From Nitrospira sp. CG24A (GTDB lineage Bacteria > Nitrospirota > Nitrospiria > Nitrospirales > Nitrospiraceae): DNA of 59,861 bases. The stretch is from NCBI GenBank assembly GCA_002869925.2, contig NEWT02000037.1, forward strand, positions 102,574 to 162,434, given 5' to 3'. Shown piece after piece: positions 6,807 to 16,246 of this stretch. The position numbers and the translations under genes were made by a program. How positions within the stretch are numbered: the first letter of the stretch is position 1; each line of letters begins with the position of its first letter. Below the pieces are notes generated by a model, which searched no databases, was not told the origin of the DNA, and worked only from the letters and a program-made list of their open reading frames with translations.

Positions 6807-9800
6807 AGATAATCGGCAAACATGATCCTGTAATGTCGATACCAGTCGCTCTGGAACCGTTCGTGAGGATCGTATCTCCGTTTCAACCGAAGAAATTCGG
6901 GAAACTGCGGATAGCAGGCTTCGACTTGCGCGCGAGTCGCCCATTTGTGATAGGTCAAGAAATAACTGCCTCCCCGCTTCCTCGCCAGATCGATCAATCG
7001 ACGGAACGAGGCCGCGGCCCGTTCGATGCCGTCCGGCGTATGGGACACGTGAAGATTCAAGACGGTGCAGGCCCAGGGCTCTTTTGCCCAGGCCAGAAAC
7101 GATTCCTCGTCCCGTTCGATCAGGCGGATCGTGCCGTAAATCGCTTCGACCTTGTGTGTCCGGAAATCCTCCCGCATGTCCGCAAAGAATGACGCGAGTT
7201 CCTTCCGAGGGACATAGAGTTCCGAAATCATTTCCGATCCGGGAATCCCTGCCTTCATCTTGTCGTCGAGCGATCGGTGATAGCCTTCCGGGTAGTAACT
7301 TAATTGATGCGTATCGGACCAATAGATCTGGCCATTCGTCGTCAAATACTCGCGGGAATACACCTCGAACGCCTTCGTCTTGTCCGCATGGGCCAAATAA
7401 AGCAGGCGCAGCCATTGTTCTTCAGAGATTTCCCGCTGGCGAGAGGGAATCGGCGTAGTCGGATCGACCGGCTTGTAGCAAGAAAAAATCCCTCGCTTCA
7501 GAAAGTCCTCGGAGGCCGGGTCGAGCGCAAACTGACAATCCCCGTAGAGATATCCCTCTGCAATCCGTTGTTCGAACCGTTCCATCACATCGTCGACTTG
7601 GACCAGCTCGACGACACGCTGAAGCTTCTGCCGTGGCATGAGTCGAAGCGTGACCGACGACACCACGCCGAAGAGACCATACCCGCCGACCGCTAACCTA
7701 AAGAGATCGGAGTGCTCCGACCTGCTGCACGTCACCACCTGACCATCGGCTAAGACAAGCCTGAACGAGTCGATATCTCCAATGAATGGCTTAAGCCGTA
7801 GCCCTCGCCCATGGATGTTGGCCGAGAGGCCGCCCCCGATGCTCAGCCGATCCGCACCGGTCTGCTTCTGAACAATACCCCATGGCTTGGCGGCACCCGC
7901 CTGCATGGTCAGAGAGGCTTGGATCAACTCAGGCCATTGAATACCCGCTTCGACCTCGACCAAACCGGAGCCCGAGTCGAAATGCAGCACACGATTGAAC
8001 GATCGCATATCGAGATGCAACGTGTCGGTTCCGAACTGCTGAGTCCCCATCGCATGACGACCACCGGCGACAGAAATGGCCGTTCTGGCAAATTCATTAG
8101 CGGTGGCGGATGGAGGTTTGCGCACGCCGCGTTTTTCCACTGTACGAACCATGCGAGTATAGAGATGGGCGATCGCAAGCTGTGGATGCGATGTCGGAAG
8201 ATGGGTGGTCGCCCAGAGTCCGATTCTATCCCGAAGTATAAGGAGAAGCAGGGCTAAGCCGACCACGACTACGCCTGTTATGAGTTCCAGCATGCCAGGC
8301 CGAAACGTGTGGGCCACATGCACCAAGCCGCTGAAGCCCTTTTCTATGGGGGCACTGATCAATGAACCCCAGTGGCTCGCTTGTTCACGCAGAGCATCAC
8401 GACTTTCACGCACTCCGTGAACGACTGCTAGTTGATCCTTCGCACTATAACGTACGAACAGACGGTCCCACTGTAATCGAACGGATTCCCCGAGGTGGCG
8501 AACGGATTCCCAACGATTGGTGGCGACCAGTGTGTCGGTGGTGGGGGTGGGATCCATGATGATCCAGCCTGAGGAAGGAAAATAGACCTCGACCCAGGCA
8601 TGGGCATCTCGCTGGCGCACAGTGAAGTAGCCTCCATATTCATTCCATTCTGTGGCCAAAAACCCTGTCACTAGTCGAGCAGGAATGCCAATGGTTCGCA
8701 GCATCACGACCATGGCGGTGGCGTAATGTTCGCAATATCCGGTTTTTCTTGTGAAAAGAAATTCCTCGAGCGGATGACGGAGCGTGGCCGTATCGCCTTC
8801 AAGGCTGTAGCGGTAATTTTCCAAGAGATGTTGGTGGACGGCCAACACTCGCCCGAATGGAGTGGTGGCTTCTTGGGTGACGCGCTGCGCTAAGTCCGCC
8901 ACCAGCTGTGATTCCTCAGGAACCTGAAGATAGTGGGAACGGATAAAGTCTGGGTAGACCAGGGTCGATGCGGTCCGTTCGTCCTGGGCCAGGCGTGTCA
9001 CGTGCGAGGTCACGGAGTATCGAATACGGGAAGAAGGAGGAGAGGGCAAGTACAGTCCACCCATGGTATCGGTCAGGACCGTCAGAAACTCGCCGCTCAC
9101 CCGTTCAGCGAATGGCGCCGCAAACAGGACAGCGGTATCGAGTGTTTCCAGCAGGATATCTTGCCGGATCGGTATCGACAGGCTGCCGGGAGGGAGGTCG
9201 GTTGGGCGAACGAGGAATACTCTTCCTTCATCGACGGAATTCAACGAGCGACGTCGGGTTTCGCTGTGGTTCCATGATCGCCCATTGTACTGATCGTACG
9301 CGAGTCCTCTCAGGTAGAGTCGATCTTTTTGAACGGCGGGCTGGTCAGGCAATTCAACTCGCATGACGATCTGCGGATCTTGTTTGACTGACCCGATTGT
9401 GCCCAAGTCGACACGATCAGAAAACCCGGTCGTCCGCACGGTTTCCCCGCTTGTTTTCTGAAACATCCCTGCGCCGATGCGAGGAATGAGAAAGAAAATA
9501 GTCAGCGTCAGCGCAATCGTCATGAGGGCCGTTCCGTTGGTCAACCAAAAGAACCGGCGTGTGATGCCACTTGGAAATGCTGCGTGACCGGCTGCCGTGC
9601 TTGAGGATGTGATGCTGGGAGAGATGTCGTCCGTTTCGTGGGTCAAGTGATACAGCAAGAGCGTCCAGACCGCCGCAAGCAGGTACAGCAGAAATATGGG
9701 GATAAACCACGCGTCGGTCGTCAGTGCGGCGGACGCCAAGATGGCCATAAGACTAATCGCGTAGAGATGCCGATAGTCATGCCGTTGTTGAAGAGTGAGT

Positions 9801-10114
9801 AACTTGATATCCAGCAACACGACGAGAAAGTGGATACCGGCCGGGAGCAAGTCTTGTGACACCAGGGTGAGATCGATCAGTAATATGAGAAAGGCGCAGA
9901 TCAGCAGGACATTCCACAAGGTTGCCGAGACGGTGACCCGGGCCATTGCCCGACGAATGATTCCCTTCCCTTCAGCGCGAAGCAACGAGATGATGAGGAT
10001 GATCACGGTGGGAAGCGCGAGCCAGAGCGGGACGCTCTGCACAAGTACGAGCCCACTGAACGCCGTGGTGGCAAGGAGAACGGAGCTGATGGTAAAGGCC
10101 CGATCAAAAAGCAT
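6803..10114 (-). CDS. Fusion of TgpA-type membrane transglutaminase and FAD-linked (PCMH) oxidase
   Basis: Residues 1 to ~678 are a TgpA/DUF3488 protein: about six N-terminal membrane helices, a periplasmic transglutaminase core with catalytic C461 (TGYCEHYAT), H505 (DAHAWVEVYF) and D521 (WIIMDPTP), a further helix around 625-645, and the start of a DUF4129-like tail (LYTRMVRTVEKRG...ANEFART). From ~681 the frame continues as an FAD-binding oxidase: AGGRHAMG at 683-690, GADRLSIGGGLSANIHGRG, GGYGLFGVVSSVTLRL, and a C-terminal substrate domain ending near 1103. The oxidase lacks the usual ~50 residues before its GGRH loop, and the DUF4129 tail is cut short, as if one deletion fused two adjacent genes. 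The start overlaps the DUF58 gene by 11 bp and the stop overlaps the next gene by 4 bp. Confidence 0.85.
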   Translation of the reverse strand: MLFDRAFTISSVLLATTAFSGLVLVQSVPLWLALPTVIILIISLLRAEGKGIIRRAMARVTVSATLWNVLLICAFLILLIDLTLVSQDLLPAGIHFLVVLLDIKLLTLQQRHDYRHLYAISLMAILASAALTTDAWFIPIFLLYLLAAVWTLLLYHLTHETDDISPSITSSSTAAGHAAFPSGITRRFFWLTNGTALMTIALTLTIFFLIPRIGAGMFQKTSGETVRTTGFSDRVDLGTIGSVKQDPQIVMRVELPDQPAVQKDRLYLRGLAYDQYNGRSWNHSETRRRSLNSVDEGRVFLVRPTDLPPGSLSIPIRQDILLETLDTAVLFAAPFAERVSGEFLTVLTDTMGGLYLPSPPSSRIRYSVTSHVTRLAQDERTASTLVYPDFIRSHYLQVPEESQLVADLAQRVTQEATTPFGRVLAVHQHLLENYRYSLEGDTATLRHPLEEFLFTRKTGYCEHYATAMVVMLRTIGIPARLVTGFLATEWNEYGGYFTVRQRDAHAWVEVYFPSSGWIIMDPTPTTDTLVATNRWESVRHLGESVRLQWDRLFVRYSAKDQLAVVHGVRESRDALREQASHWGSLISAPIEKGFSGLVHVAHTFRPGMLELITGVVVVGLALLLLILRDRIGLWATTHLPTSHPQLAIAHLYTRMVRTVEKRGVRKPPSATANEFARTAISVAGGRHAMGTQQFGTDTLHLDMRSFNRVLHFDSGSGLVEVEAGIQWPELIQASLTMQAGAAKPWGIVQKQTGADRLSIGGGLSANIHGRGLRLKPFIGDIDSFRLVLADGQVVTCSRSEHSDLFRLAVGGYGLFGVVSSVTLRLMPRQKLQRVVELVQVDDVMERFEQRIAEGYLYGDCQFALDPASEDFLKRGIFSCYKPVDPTTPIPSRQREISEEQWLRLLYLAHADKTKAFEVYSREYLTTNGQIYWSDTHQLSYYPEGYHRSLDDKMKAGIPGSEMISELYVPRKELASFFADMREDFRTHKVEAIYGTIRLIERDEESFLAWAKEPWACTVLNLHVSHTPDGIERAAASFRRLIDLARKRGGSYFLTYHKWATRAQVEACYPQFPEFLRLKRRYDPHERFQSDWYRHYRIMFADYL

Positions 10115-11279
10115 GTGTCAATTCTTCAAGCTGCGCGGCATGGAGTACCCGATCGGCCTGTACCGGGCTCGCAGAAGCCTCCTGATCCGACCATGGCATA
10201 ACCGCCACCGTGTAGCCTCGCTCGTCGTTATGCATGAGCGGGAGGCTCTCGCCGTGTTGGGCGCCACCAGTGTTAGGTACCCGCCGTTCGCATAACGCCA
10301 ACACGCGCAGCATCGCCAAGAGATGACCGGATCCCGACCCGAGTCCCGAGTCTGCCGTTCCGACAATCAGTCGCACAGGGTAGGCTCGCTCGGTCAGTTG
10401 TGAAAGCAGTGATGCCACGAATGTCACGCTCCGCTCGAAGAGGGCGTCGCATTCTTCGGGGGCCACGATTGACAAGATGACGGTGATCCGCCTTTGATCC
10501 TCCGCTTCTGTTTCCCGAACGATCAGCTGAGACGTGCGGGCAGTGGTCATCCAATGAATTGCTCTGGAGTCATCGCCCGGTCGATAGAGGCGGAGGTTGT
10601 AGAGTTGAGTTCCATCTCCTCGTTGTGGGATGGATTCTCCTTGCCCCTCACTGACTAATTCATCGATAAATCGCACGGTGAGCGGTTTGATGGGTGGGCT
10701 GACGAGCAGATGCGTTTCCTTAGGGTAGCGCCCTTTCTTGAGGAACAGGCCGAAGGGGAACAGCGTGTGAGCTCGGGTGGCTTCAATCCGGATCCGGCCT
10801 CGTTTCGTCGCGAGGAGTGGATAGGACAAGAGCACAGAACTCTGTGCCGGCAGGAGAGGGATCATGAGACCTCGATCGACATCGTTGCCTTCGACGACAT
10901 CGCAGAAACGTAAAGAAAAGCTGGGTAGGTGACGGTTGCGATTCGTCACTGAAAGTGTGAGGGAGGTCGGCTCGTTGGCGATGATGAGGTCGGGGACATG
11001 GCGGTGAAATTCCAGGCGCTTCAGGCAGTGCTCTGAGAGCAGTCCAGAGATCACGATCAGGCTGAGCATCATCGCAAAGAGCAAGTAAAACAAATTGTTA
11101 CCGGTATTGATGGCGGCGAGTCCGATCCCGAAGGTGAAAAGAAGGAACTTTGTTCCTTCAGATGTGAGACGGATCGACCGTTTCTGTGAGAGGCCTCGAA
11201 TGAACGAGAGGGGGGAGGAGGCACGGAGGTTGAGGAATAGATGCTTCACGCGCCTCATGTAGCCGGTTGGCCGGGACAT
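10104..11279 (-). CDS. DUF58 domain protein
   Basis: A 391-residue protein. Two adjacent hydrophobic segments near residues 45-85 (FLLFTFGIGLAAINTG; LLFAMMLSLIVISGLL) anchor it. A beta-rich region follows, then the DUF58 signature LRLYRPGDDSRAIHW...LIVRETEAE. DUF58 proteins have a von Willebrand A-like fold and are found in operons with MoxR ATPases and transglutaminases, as here. It follows moxR with a 14-bp gap and overlaps the fusion gene by 11 bp. Confidence 0.9.
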   Translation of the reverse strand: MSRPTGYMRRVKHLFLNLRASSPLSFIRGLSQKRSIRLTSEGTKFLLFTFGIGLAAINTGNNLFYLLFAMMLSLIVISGLLSEHCLKRLEFHRHVPDLIIANEPTSLTLSVTNRNRHLPSFSLRFCDVVEGNDVDRGLMIPLLPAQSSVLLSYPLLATKRGRIRIEATRAHTLFPFGLFLKKGRYPKETHLLVSPPIKPLTVRFIDELVSEGQGESIPQRGDGTQLYNLRLYRPGDDSRAIHWMTTARTSQLIVRETEAEDQRRITVILSIVAPEECDALFERSVTFVASLLSQLTERAYPVRLIVGTADSGLGSGSGHLLAMLRVLALCERRVPNTGGAQHGESLPLMHNDERGYTVAVMPWSDQEASASPVQADRVLHAAQLEELTHAF

Positions 11280-11293
11280 CCATCGCTGACTGA

Positions 11294-12235
11294 CTAGACC
11301 GGGACGGGGACGGTCTCGACAATATCGAGCACCATACGTTCCGCCTGTTCGAAACTCTGTGTCCGCATGCCATGGGTTCGGTTCAGCATGACGCGGTGAG
11401 ACAGCACAATTGGCGCCAGCTCTTTGATGTCATCGGGGAGGCAGTAGTCGCGCCCTCGGACGACGGCCAGGGCCTTGGCCGCTTTGCTCAACCCCAGTGC
11501 GCCGCGCGTGCTGACCCCCAAGGATAAGAGTTCACTCTGACGGGTGGCTTGTACAATCGCCAGGAGATAATCGGTCAGACTCTCTTCCATGTGGACCTGA
11601 TCTACACGGGCCTGCAGAGCCAACACTTCCTGGGCCGACAGAACCGGATCCAGCATTTCAGCTGGGTGCAACGAATACGCACGGTTGAGCACCTTTCTCT
11701 CTTCCTTGAGCGTGGGATATCCAATGCAGAGGCGCATCAAAAACCGATCGAGCTGGGATTCGGGAAGGGGGAATGTCCCATGGTATTCTGCGGGGTTCTG
11801 GGTGGCGATCACCATAAATGGTTGCTCAAGCGGGTGTGTCTGATTATCCACTGAAATCTGCGCTTCACCCATCGCTTCCAGGAGACTACTCTGGGTCTTC
11901 GGTGTGGTGCGATTGATCTCGTCGGCCAGCACGACATTCGCGAAAATCGGCCCCGGTATAAATTCGAATCCTTGTTTTTGCCGATTAAACATGGAGACCC
12001 CGACGATGTCGGAAGGCAAGAGATCGCTGGTGAATTGAATGCGCTTGAACGAACAGCTCAATGATCGAGCCAAGCTGTGCGCCAGCGTGGTCTTCCCGAC
12101 GCCAGGCACGTCTTCGAGGAGAAGATGGCCCCGTGCCAGCAGGCAGACGACTGCCATTTCGATCACATGAGTCTTTCCCTTGATGACCAGCGCAATATTG
12201 TCCTGGATCGACCGGATGGTGTGAGATGAGTTCAT
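11294..12235 (-). CDS. MoxR-family AAA+ ATPase
   Basis: A 313-residue ATPase with Walker A EDVPGVGKTTLAHSLA, the MoxR signature RIQFTSDLLPSDIVGV, Walker B NVVLADEINRTTPKTQSSLLEAM, sensor 1 VIATQNPAEYHGTFPLPESQLDRF, and a C-terminal lid. MoxR proteins act as chaperone-like ATPases for maturation of protein complexes. It is the first gene of the MoxR-DUF58-TgpA operon running down to 5654. The 186 bp upstream up to the repeat at 12422 must hold the promoter, but I see no clear boxes. Confidence 0.93.
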   Translation of the reverse strand: MNSSHTIRSIQDNIALVIKGKTHVIEMAVVCLLARGHLLLEDVPGVGKTTLAHSLARSLSCSFKRIQFTSDLLPSDIVGVSMFNRQKQGFEFIPGPIFANVVLADEINRTTPKTQSSLLEAMGEAQISVDNQTHPLEQPFMVIATQNPAEYHGTFPLPESQLDRFLMRLCIGYPTLKEERKVLNRAYSLHPAEMLDPVLSAQEVLALQARVDQVHMEESLTDYLLAIVQATRQSELLSLGVSTRGALGLSKAAKALAVVRGRDYCLPDDIKELAPIVLSHRVMLNRTHGMRTQSFEQAERMVLDIVETVPVPV

Positions 12236-12421
12236 GTTGGGATTAGTGGTCCTGATGGTTCAGGAATGCAGGATATTCTGACACGATCGAAGTCTAACAA
12301 AGGGTCAGTAGATGGTCAATTTTCACCTGAGTTCTTGCATTGACCACTCTGGAAAGAGCGAGGTGTAAGGCTTTGCGCCAACTAGGCTGTTCGCGTGCCA
12401 TAACAACAGCAGGACCGTCAC

Positions 12422-12545
12422 GCAAGAGGCTCAAAAATTTCGTCCAGCAAGGCCGCAGCGAGTGAAAACCCGAGGCGTACCCTTGGGGTACGTTGAGGGT
12501 CTGAACGATGCGAGAACGCCGCTGGCGAATTTTTTCAGTCTCTTG
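12422..12545. repeat. Palindromic element family II, full copy
   Basis: Ends GCAAGAGGCTCAAAAA and TTTTTTCAGTCTCTTGC are inverted; the central hairpin CGTACCC-ttg-GGGTACG is at 12476-12492. The right end abuts the stop codon (12546-12548, minus strand) of the methyltransferase-like gene. Confidence 0.85.
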
Positions 12546-13865
12546 CTATTCCGGGACGAGAATCAGCATCCAAGGAGGGTGTTCTTCGGCCATGTCAGAA
12601 AACCGTCGGGCAGTTCTGCTGGCGGGAATTCCTGGGAAGATGGCTCCACGGCGGATCTGGATGGAGCGAAAACGGTAGGAGGGATCCTGCATCGGGAGAA
12701 GGGGAAGGACACGTGGAATCTCTTTGCGTAATGGACCGCAATCCGACAAGTTCAGCCTATCCCCGATCGCAAGGCGCGAAAGCTGTTCGAAGATTGGGCC
12801 GAACACCACGGGGAGGTTTTCTGGTGTGAATGGCTGATTGTCAGGTCGATAACGGACATCGTCGAGTAGTTGCGCAAGAATTTCCCAGAAGACCTGGGTA
12901 TCGACGGCTCCCAGAACGCAGAGGAGGCTACGGCGCGCCATCAGGTCGAGCAAAGCGAGCGGGCCTCGAACTTCGAATTTCCAAGGGGGAAAGAGGAGCG
13001 CACGGCCTTCATGCTGGACCTCCAGTGCCGGTTCGCCAGAATAGCGGGTCTGCTTGAATGTGCCTTTGGTCTGAAGGAGATCTTGCGCGATGATGGACTC
13101 AGACATTCGGGTCGGTTCATAGGCAAATGTGGGTGTCGCGGGGGCCCAGCAGGTCGCGATCGTGTAGCGGGGTGCGAGCTTTCTCGCCTGATCGAGGCTG
13201 CCCAGGTCGAACATGTCCTGGTTCCCGTAGAATTGAAACGAGAGTCCTGCCCGAGATCGCAGGCCGTTGAGAGTTTCTCGCTCTGGATGGAGGGGGCCAC
13301 CGAGCTTTGATCCTGGTTGAATCCGGTCGAGCGCATGAAGAATCAATTCGCGCTGCCTGTGCTGCAGGGGGGCGACGTAGAGCTCAACCAGCTCTGTGGC
13401 GAAGGAGAGGTCGCCGGCTCCTAGATCGAGCAGAGAGGCGACGTCTGCGTCGAGCAAGAGGTCAAAGGGATTGGTGTGCGACTGGGCGAACGCCTCGATC
13501 TCTTGACTCTGCTGGGATGTCACAGGCCACTGGGGCGTCGGGCTTTCAAGGATGCCGAACCATACACAAAGGGCCCGTATAGCTTTGGTTGGAGGGAGCC
13601 CTGTAAGTTCTTTGAGTCGAGGGCCTGGGAGACTTTGAATACTGGTGGCTTCTGAGCCTCCCAACGCCAAGGTGATGGCATCTTGGACAATGATGGGAAG
13701 ATCAACGCGGTGGGCTTCTTCAATCAGCCGCTTCAATGTCGCCGCGAGCTGCTTCGCTTCAACCAATTGGCGAGAAGCCTCCCACTCTTTATCGCGCTCC
13801 TGCAAGAGTTGGGTGACTTGTGACCGAAAGTCTGCAAGGACCTGTGCGGGAGAATCCAATTCCAT
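12546..13865 (-). CDS. Methyltransferase-like protein of unknown function
   Basis: A 439-residue protein. An N-terminal ~70 residues rich in Glu, Gln, Lys and Leu look like a coiled coil. A Rossmann-like stretch begins around residue 145 with SLLDLGAGDLSFATELVE, followed by NQDMFDLG and YTIATCWAPATPTFAYEP, in the order of motifs I, II/III and IV of class I methyltransferases. The C-terminal third is not recognised. Without clear substrate motifs it may be a degenerate or very divergent methyltransferase. It is alone on the minus strand between a repeat and the divergent ChaN gene. Confidence 0.7.
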   Translation of the reverse strand: MELDSPAQVLADFRSQVTQLLQERDKEWEASRQLVEAKQLAATLKRLIEEAHRVDLPIIVQDAITLALGGSEATSIQSLPGPRLKELTGLPPTKAIRALCVWFGILESPTPQWPVTSQQSQEIEAFAQSHTNPFDLLLDADVASLLDLGAGDLSFATELVELYVAPLQHRQRELILHALDRIQPGSKLGGPLHPERETLNGLRSRAGLSFQFYGNQDMFDLGSLDQARKLAPRYTIATCWAPATPTFAYEPTRMSESIIAQDLLQTKGTFKQTRYSGEPALEVQHEGRALLFPPWKFEVRGPLALLDLMARRSLLCVLGAVDTQVFWEILAQLLDDVRYRPDNQPFTPENLPVVFGPIFEQLSRLAIGDRLNLSDCGPLRKEIPRVLPLLPMQDPSYRFRSIQIRRGAIFPGIPASRTARRFSDMAEEHPPWMLILVPE

Positions 13866-13999
13866 GAATCGAGTGGTGCGGGGCGGGAAAGCCCATCCGT
13901 CATTGTCGGTTGATTACAATGCGGCAGCATAACGACCTCGCCCACCAGCGTCAAGGTTTCCATCTTGCCCATCCCGCGAGACCTGTGTTAGGACACACC

Positions 14000-15022
14000 A
14001 TGCGAAAGATTCCAGTCGTGTGTGCTACACGAGCAATCCTCGGCATATGTCAGGCGCTGTTGATCATCGGGGCCTTGTGCGTCACTGTCGCCTGTATGAG
14101 TGGAGGAGGGGCTAGATCTTCTGCCTCTTCGCAGGACGGGCGGGATGCATTATTCAAGGAATGGCAGATCATTGATACGAAGACGGGTCAACCGGTTTCC
14201 CTTGATCAATGGGCGGGGTCGTTGCTCCAGCAGGACATTATTTACCTAGGAGAGGAACATCACAATCGATTTCATATCGACGCAGCGCTGATGGTGTTGC
14301 GGTGGCTGAAGGCGGGGGGGCGCATACCGGCCTTAGCCATGGAGATGTTCGGTTGGGACGGTCAAGCGGCATTGGATCGGTATGTGTCCGGGTCAGACAT
14401 GAACCGGCAGGAATTTCTAGAGGCAGTCTGGTGGCGACAGAACTGGGGCGGCCAGTTCGAGGATTATGAACCGCTGGTTCAGTTGGCGAAAGATCACCAT
14501 TGGACTGTGGATGCGATGAATCCTCCAAAGCCGTTGGTAAGGATCGTGGCCAAGAATGGTTTGGCCCAAGCAGAGTCTGATCCCATGATGGCGCAATGGG
14601 ATATGAAGGATGAAGCGATTGTCGATGATCCGATCTATCGGGCCCGTATTCTTCAGCAACTCCAGGCCTGTCACGGCAAGGGGGATGACAGCCTCTATCA
14701 GACGATGCTCGACGCGTCCATGTTTCGCGACGAAGGGATGGCGAAGACCTTAGTCCGTCGCTTCAACCAGATTCGTTCGTTAAACGATACAATGGCTGGG
14801 CCGTTGGTGAGCTATACAGGGGCCGGACATATTCAGTACAACCTTCCGGTTCCCAAGCGAGTGACTCGCCGCCTCACGGATCAGGTCCGCCAGATCAGCG
14901 TCTATATGACGTCGTTCGACGTGGGGCGCATCGAGGAGTTACAAGGTATGATTGACGAAAAAGTTGCGGACTATCTGTGGCTGACACCGGTCAGTGCGAA
15001 GGGGCTGCCTCGCCGATGTTGA
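14000..15022 (+). CDS. ChaN-family (haem-binding uptake, Tiki-like fold) lipoprotein
   Basis: A 340-residue protein from ATG 14000 (GGA about 5 bases upstream). The leader ends in the lipobox-like VTVAC, followed by a flexible MSGGGARSS linker. The body matches the ChaN/DUF399 domain: DIIYLGEEHHNRFHIDA, RIPALAMEMF, FLEAVWWRQNWGGQFEDYEPLVQLAK, AMNPPK and VSYTGAGHIQYNLPVP. In Campylobacter ChaN binds haem at the outer membrane. An ORF start at 13910 would place the leader internally and is not preferred. Confidence 0.85.
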   Translation: MRKIPVVCATRAILGICQALLIIGALCVTVACMSGGGARSSASSQDGRDALFKEWQIIDTKTGQPVSLDQWAGSLLQQDIIYLGEEHHNRFHIDAALMVLRWLKAGGRIPALAMEMFGWDGQAALDRYVSGSDMNRQEFLEAVWWRQNWGGQFEDYEPLVQLAKDHHWTVDAMNPPKPLVRIVAKNGLAQAESDPMMAQWDMKDEAIVDDPIYRARILQQLQACHGKGDDSLYQTMLDASMFRDEGMAKTLVRRFNQIRSLNDTMAGPLVSYTGAGHIQYNLPVPKRVTRRLTDQVRQISVYMTSFDVGRIEELQGMIDEKVADYLWLTPVSAKGLPRRC

Positions 15023-15311
15023 CAAAGCCATGAGGTATACAGAACGCCTCACCGGTGTGTGTTGCCTCACCTTCTGCTCACTATGTAGTGCTGGCTGCGG
15101 TTTACCTCACGAACACACACAATTCTATCGCTAGCAGAGCCTGTATATTCTCCATACCTAACCGGCCGCCATGGAATCAAGGATAGGCACTGCACAATAT
15201 CGATGAAAGAGGTATTGCGGTGATGCAGCACTCGTTGAAAGCGGATGAATTGTTGACAGTTTCCCGGGCCTGTTTCAGACTACGACGGAAGAGAAGCGGG
15301 GTTATGAACAA
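15023..15311. other. Gene-free stretch before the SWIM gene
   Basis: No gene is apparent. A TTGACA at 15254-15259 lies about 70 bp upstream of the likely SWIM gene start, but no convincing -10 box follows at the right distance. No strong hairpin or repeat was seen. Confidence 0.4.
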
Positions 15312-15326
15312 TTGGGAACATCACAG

Positions 15327-16229
15327 ATGCGAAACAAGATCCCCTGTTCCGCTGAGCGGTTAAGCCTCCTGGATCCTCCGATGATCAAGGCAGTGGCTGA
15401 TCGCAATGCCTTTCACATCGGCAACCAGTACCTCTCTGAAAATCGCGTTCGGATTATCGAGGCTGATGACGCCCAGATTTCGTCCGCTGTCATCGGGAAT
15501 TCCGGCCTCTATGAACAGACGATCCGTCTCAAGGATGGGCATCTCATCTCAAAGTGCAGCTGCGCGTTACCGGAAGAGCCAATGTGTCGTCATTGCATTG
15601 CAGTCCTGTTGGAATATCATCGCTGGGCCCAGCCGAGGAGTGGCCAGCAGAGGAGGGTGAAGCCGTCTACAGCCCCACAGCCTGTACAGGCCTCTCCAAT
15701 TCGCGACGCTGTGCCTGCGCTAAGTACCGCTTCGACGACCGATCTGAAGCTGGGCGAGGTGATGGCATTCATCGAGTGGTTGAGTCCTGCATTGAAGGCA
15801 TTGGAGCGTGGGCAGACATTGCCGGACTCGGCAAAGCTACCTGGGGACGTTGCGTCTTGGAGTCAGATCATTCGGAATCTGGAGGAGCGCCGCCGCGAGA
15901 GTGAAGAAGTACGGATGAACTTGGAATCCGATATGCGGGATCGGGAAGCCTATGTCGGTCGATTGACACAACAAGTGCAAGCGTCGATGGAGGAGATCAA
16001 GGCCGCTCAGGCTTGCTCTCAGCAACTTCAGCAGGAATTGACGGCGTGCAGAGAGGTCCTCACGAAGATTTCAGAAATTGCCTCAGAGGTTGGGAGCTAT
16101 GAGAGCCAGCTGAAGTCTCTCGCAGGCGAGGTGATCGCAAAGGGATCACAACTCGACAAACTTGCTCAATCGTTTAGGGAAGTCTCAACGGTATTGAAAG
16201 CGCTTACCAAGACCCCTGCCATTTCCTAG
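15327..16229 (+). CDS. SWIM zinc-finger protein with coiled-coil C-terminus
   Basis: About 300 residues. The SWIM motif (C-x-C...C-x-H) is ISKCSCALPEEPMCRHCIAVLLEY, around residues 78-100, in the usual context of a small beta-rich domain. A Pro/Ala/Ser linker follows, then roughly 130 residues of Glu/Gln-rich helix (RNLEERRRESEEVRM; QQVQASMEEIKAAQ), a likely coiled coil. SWIM domains bind DNA or protein partners; here there is no helicase domain. ATG 15327 has only a weak ribosome binding site; TTG 15312 is an alternative. It is convergent with the flavoprotein gene, 17 bp away. Confidence 0.8.
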   Translation: MRNKIPCSAERLSLLDPPMIKAVADRNAFHIGNQYLSENRVRIIEADDAQISSAVIGNSGLYEQTIRLKDGHLISKCSCALPEEPMCRHCIAVLLEYHRWAQPRSGQQRRVKPSTAPQPVQASPIRDAVPALSTASTTDLKLGEVMAFIEWLSPALKALERGQTLPDSAKLPGDVASWSQIIRNLEERRRESEEVRMNLESDMRDREAYVGRLTQQVQASMEEIKAAQACSQQLQQELTACREVLTKISEIASEVGSYESQLKSLAGEVIAKGSQLDKLAQSFREVSTVLKALTKTPAIS

Positions 16230-16246
16230 TTTCTGTTGCGGGTTGA

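Noticed and set aside
6351-7415. 354-residue minus-strand ORF
   Set aside because: Only the part from 6806 down has membrane-protein character; the upstream part is a frame shadow of the oxidase half of the fusion gene.
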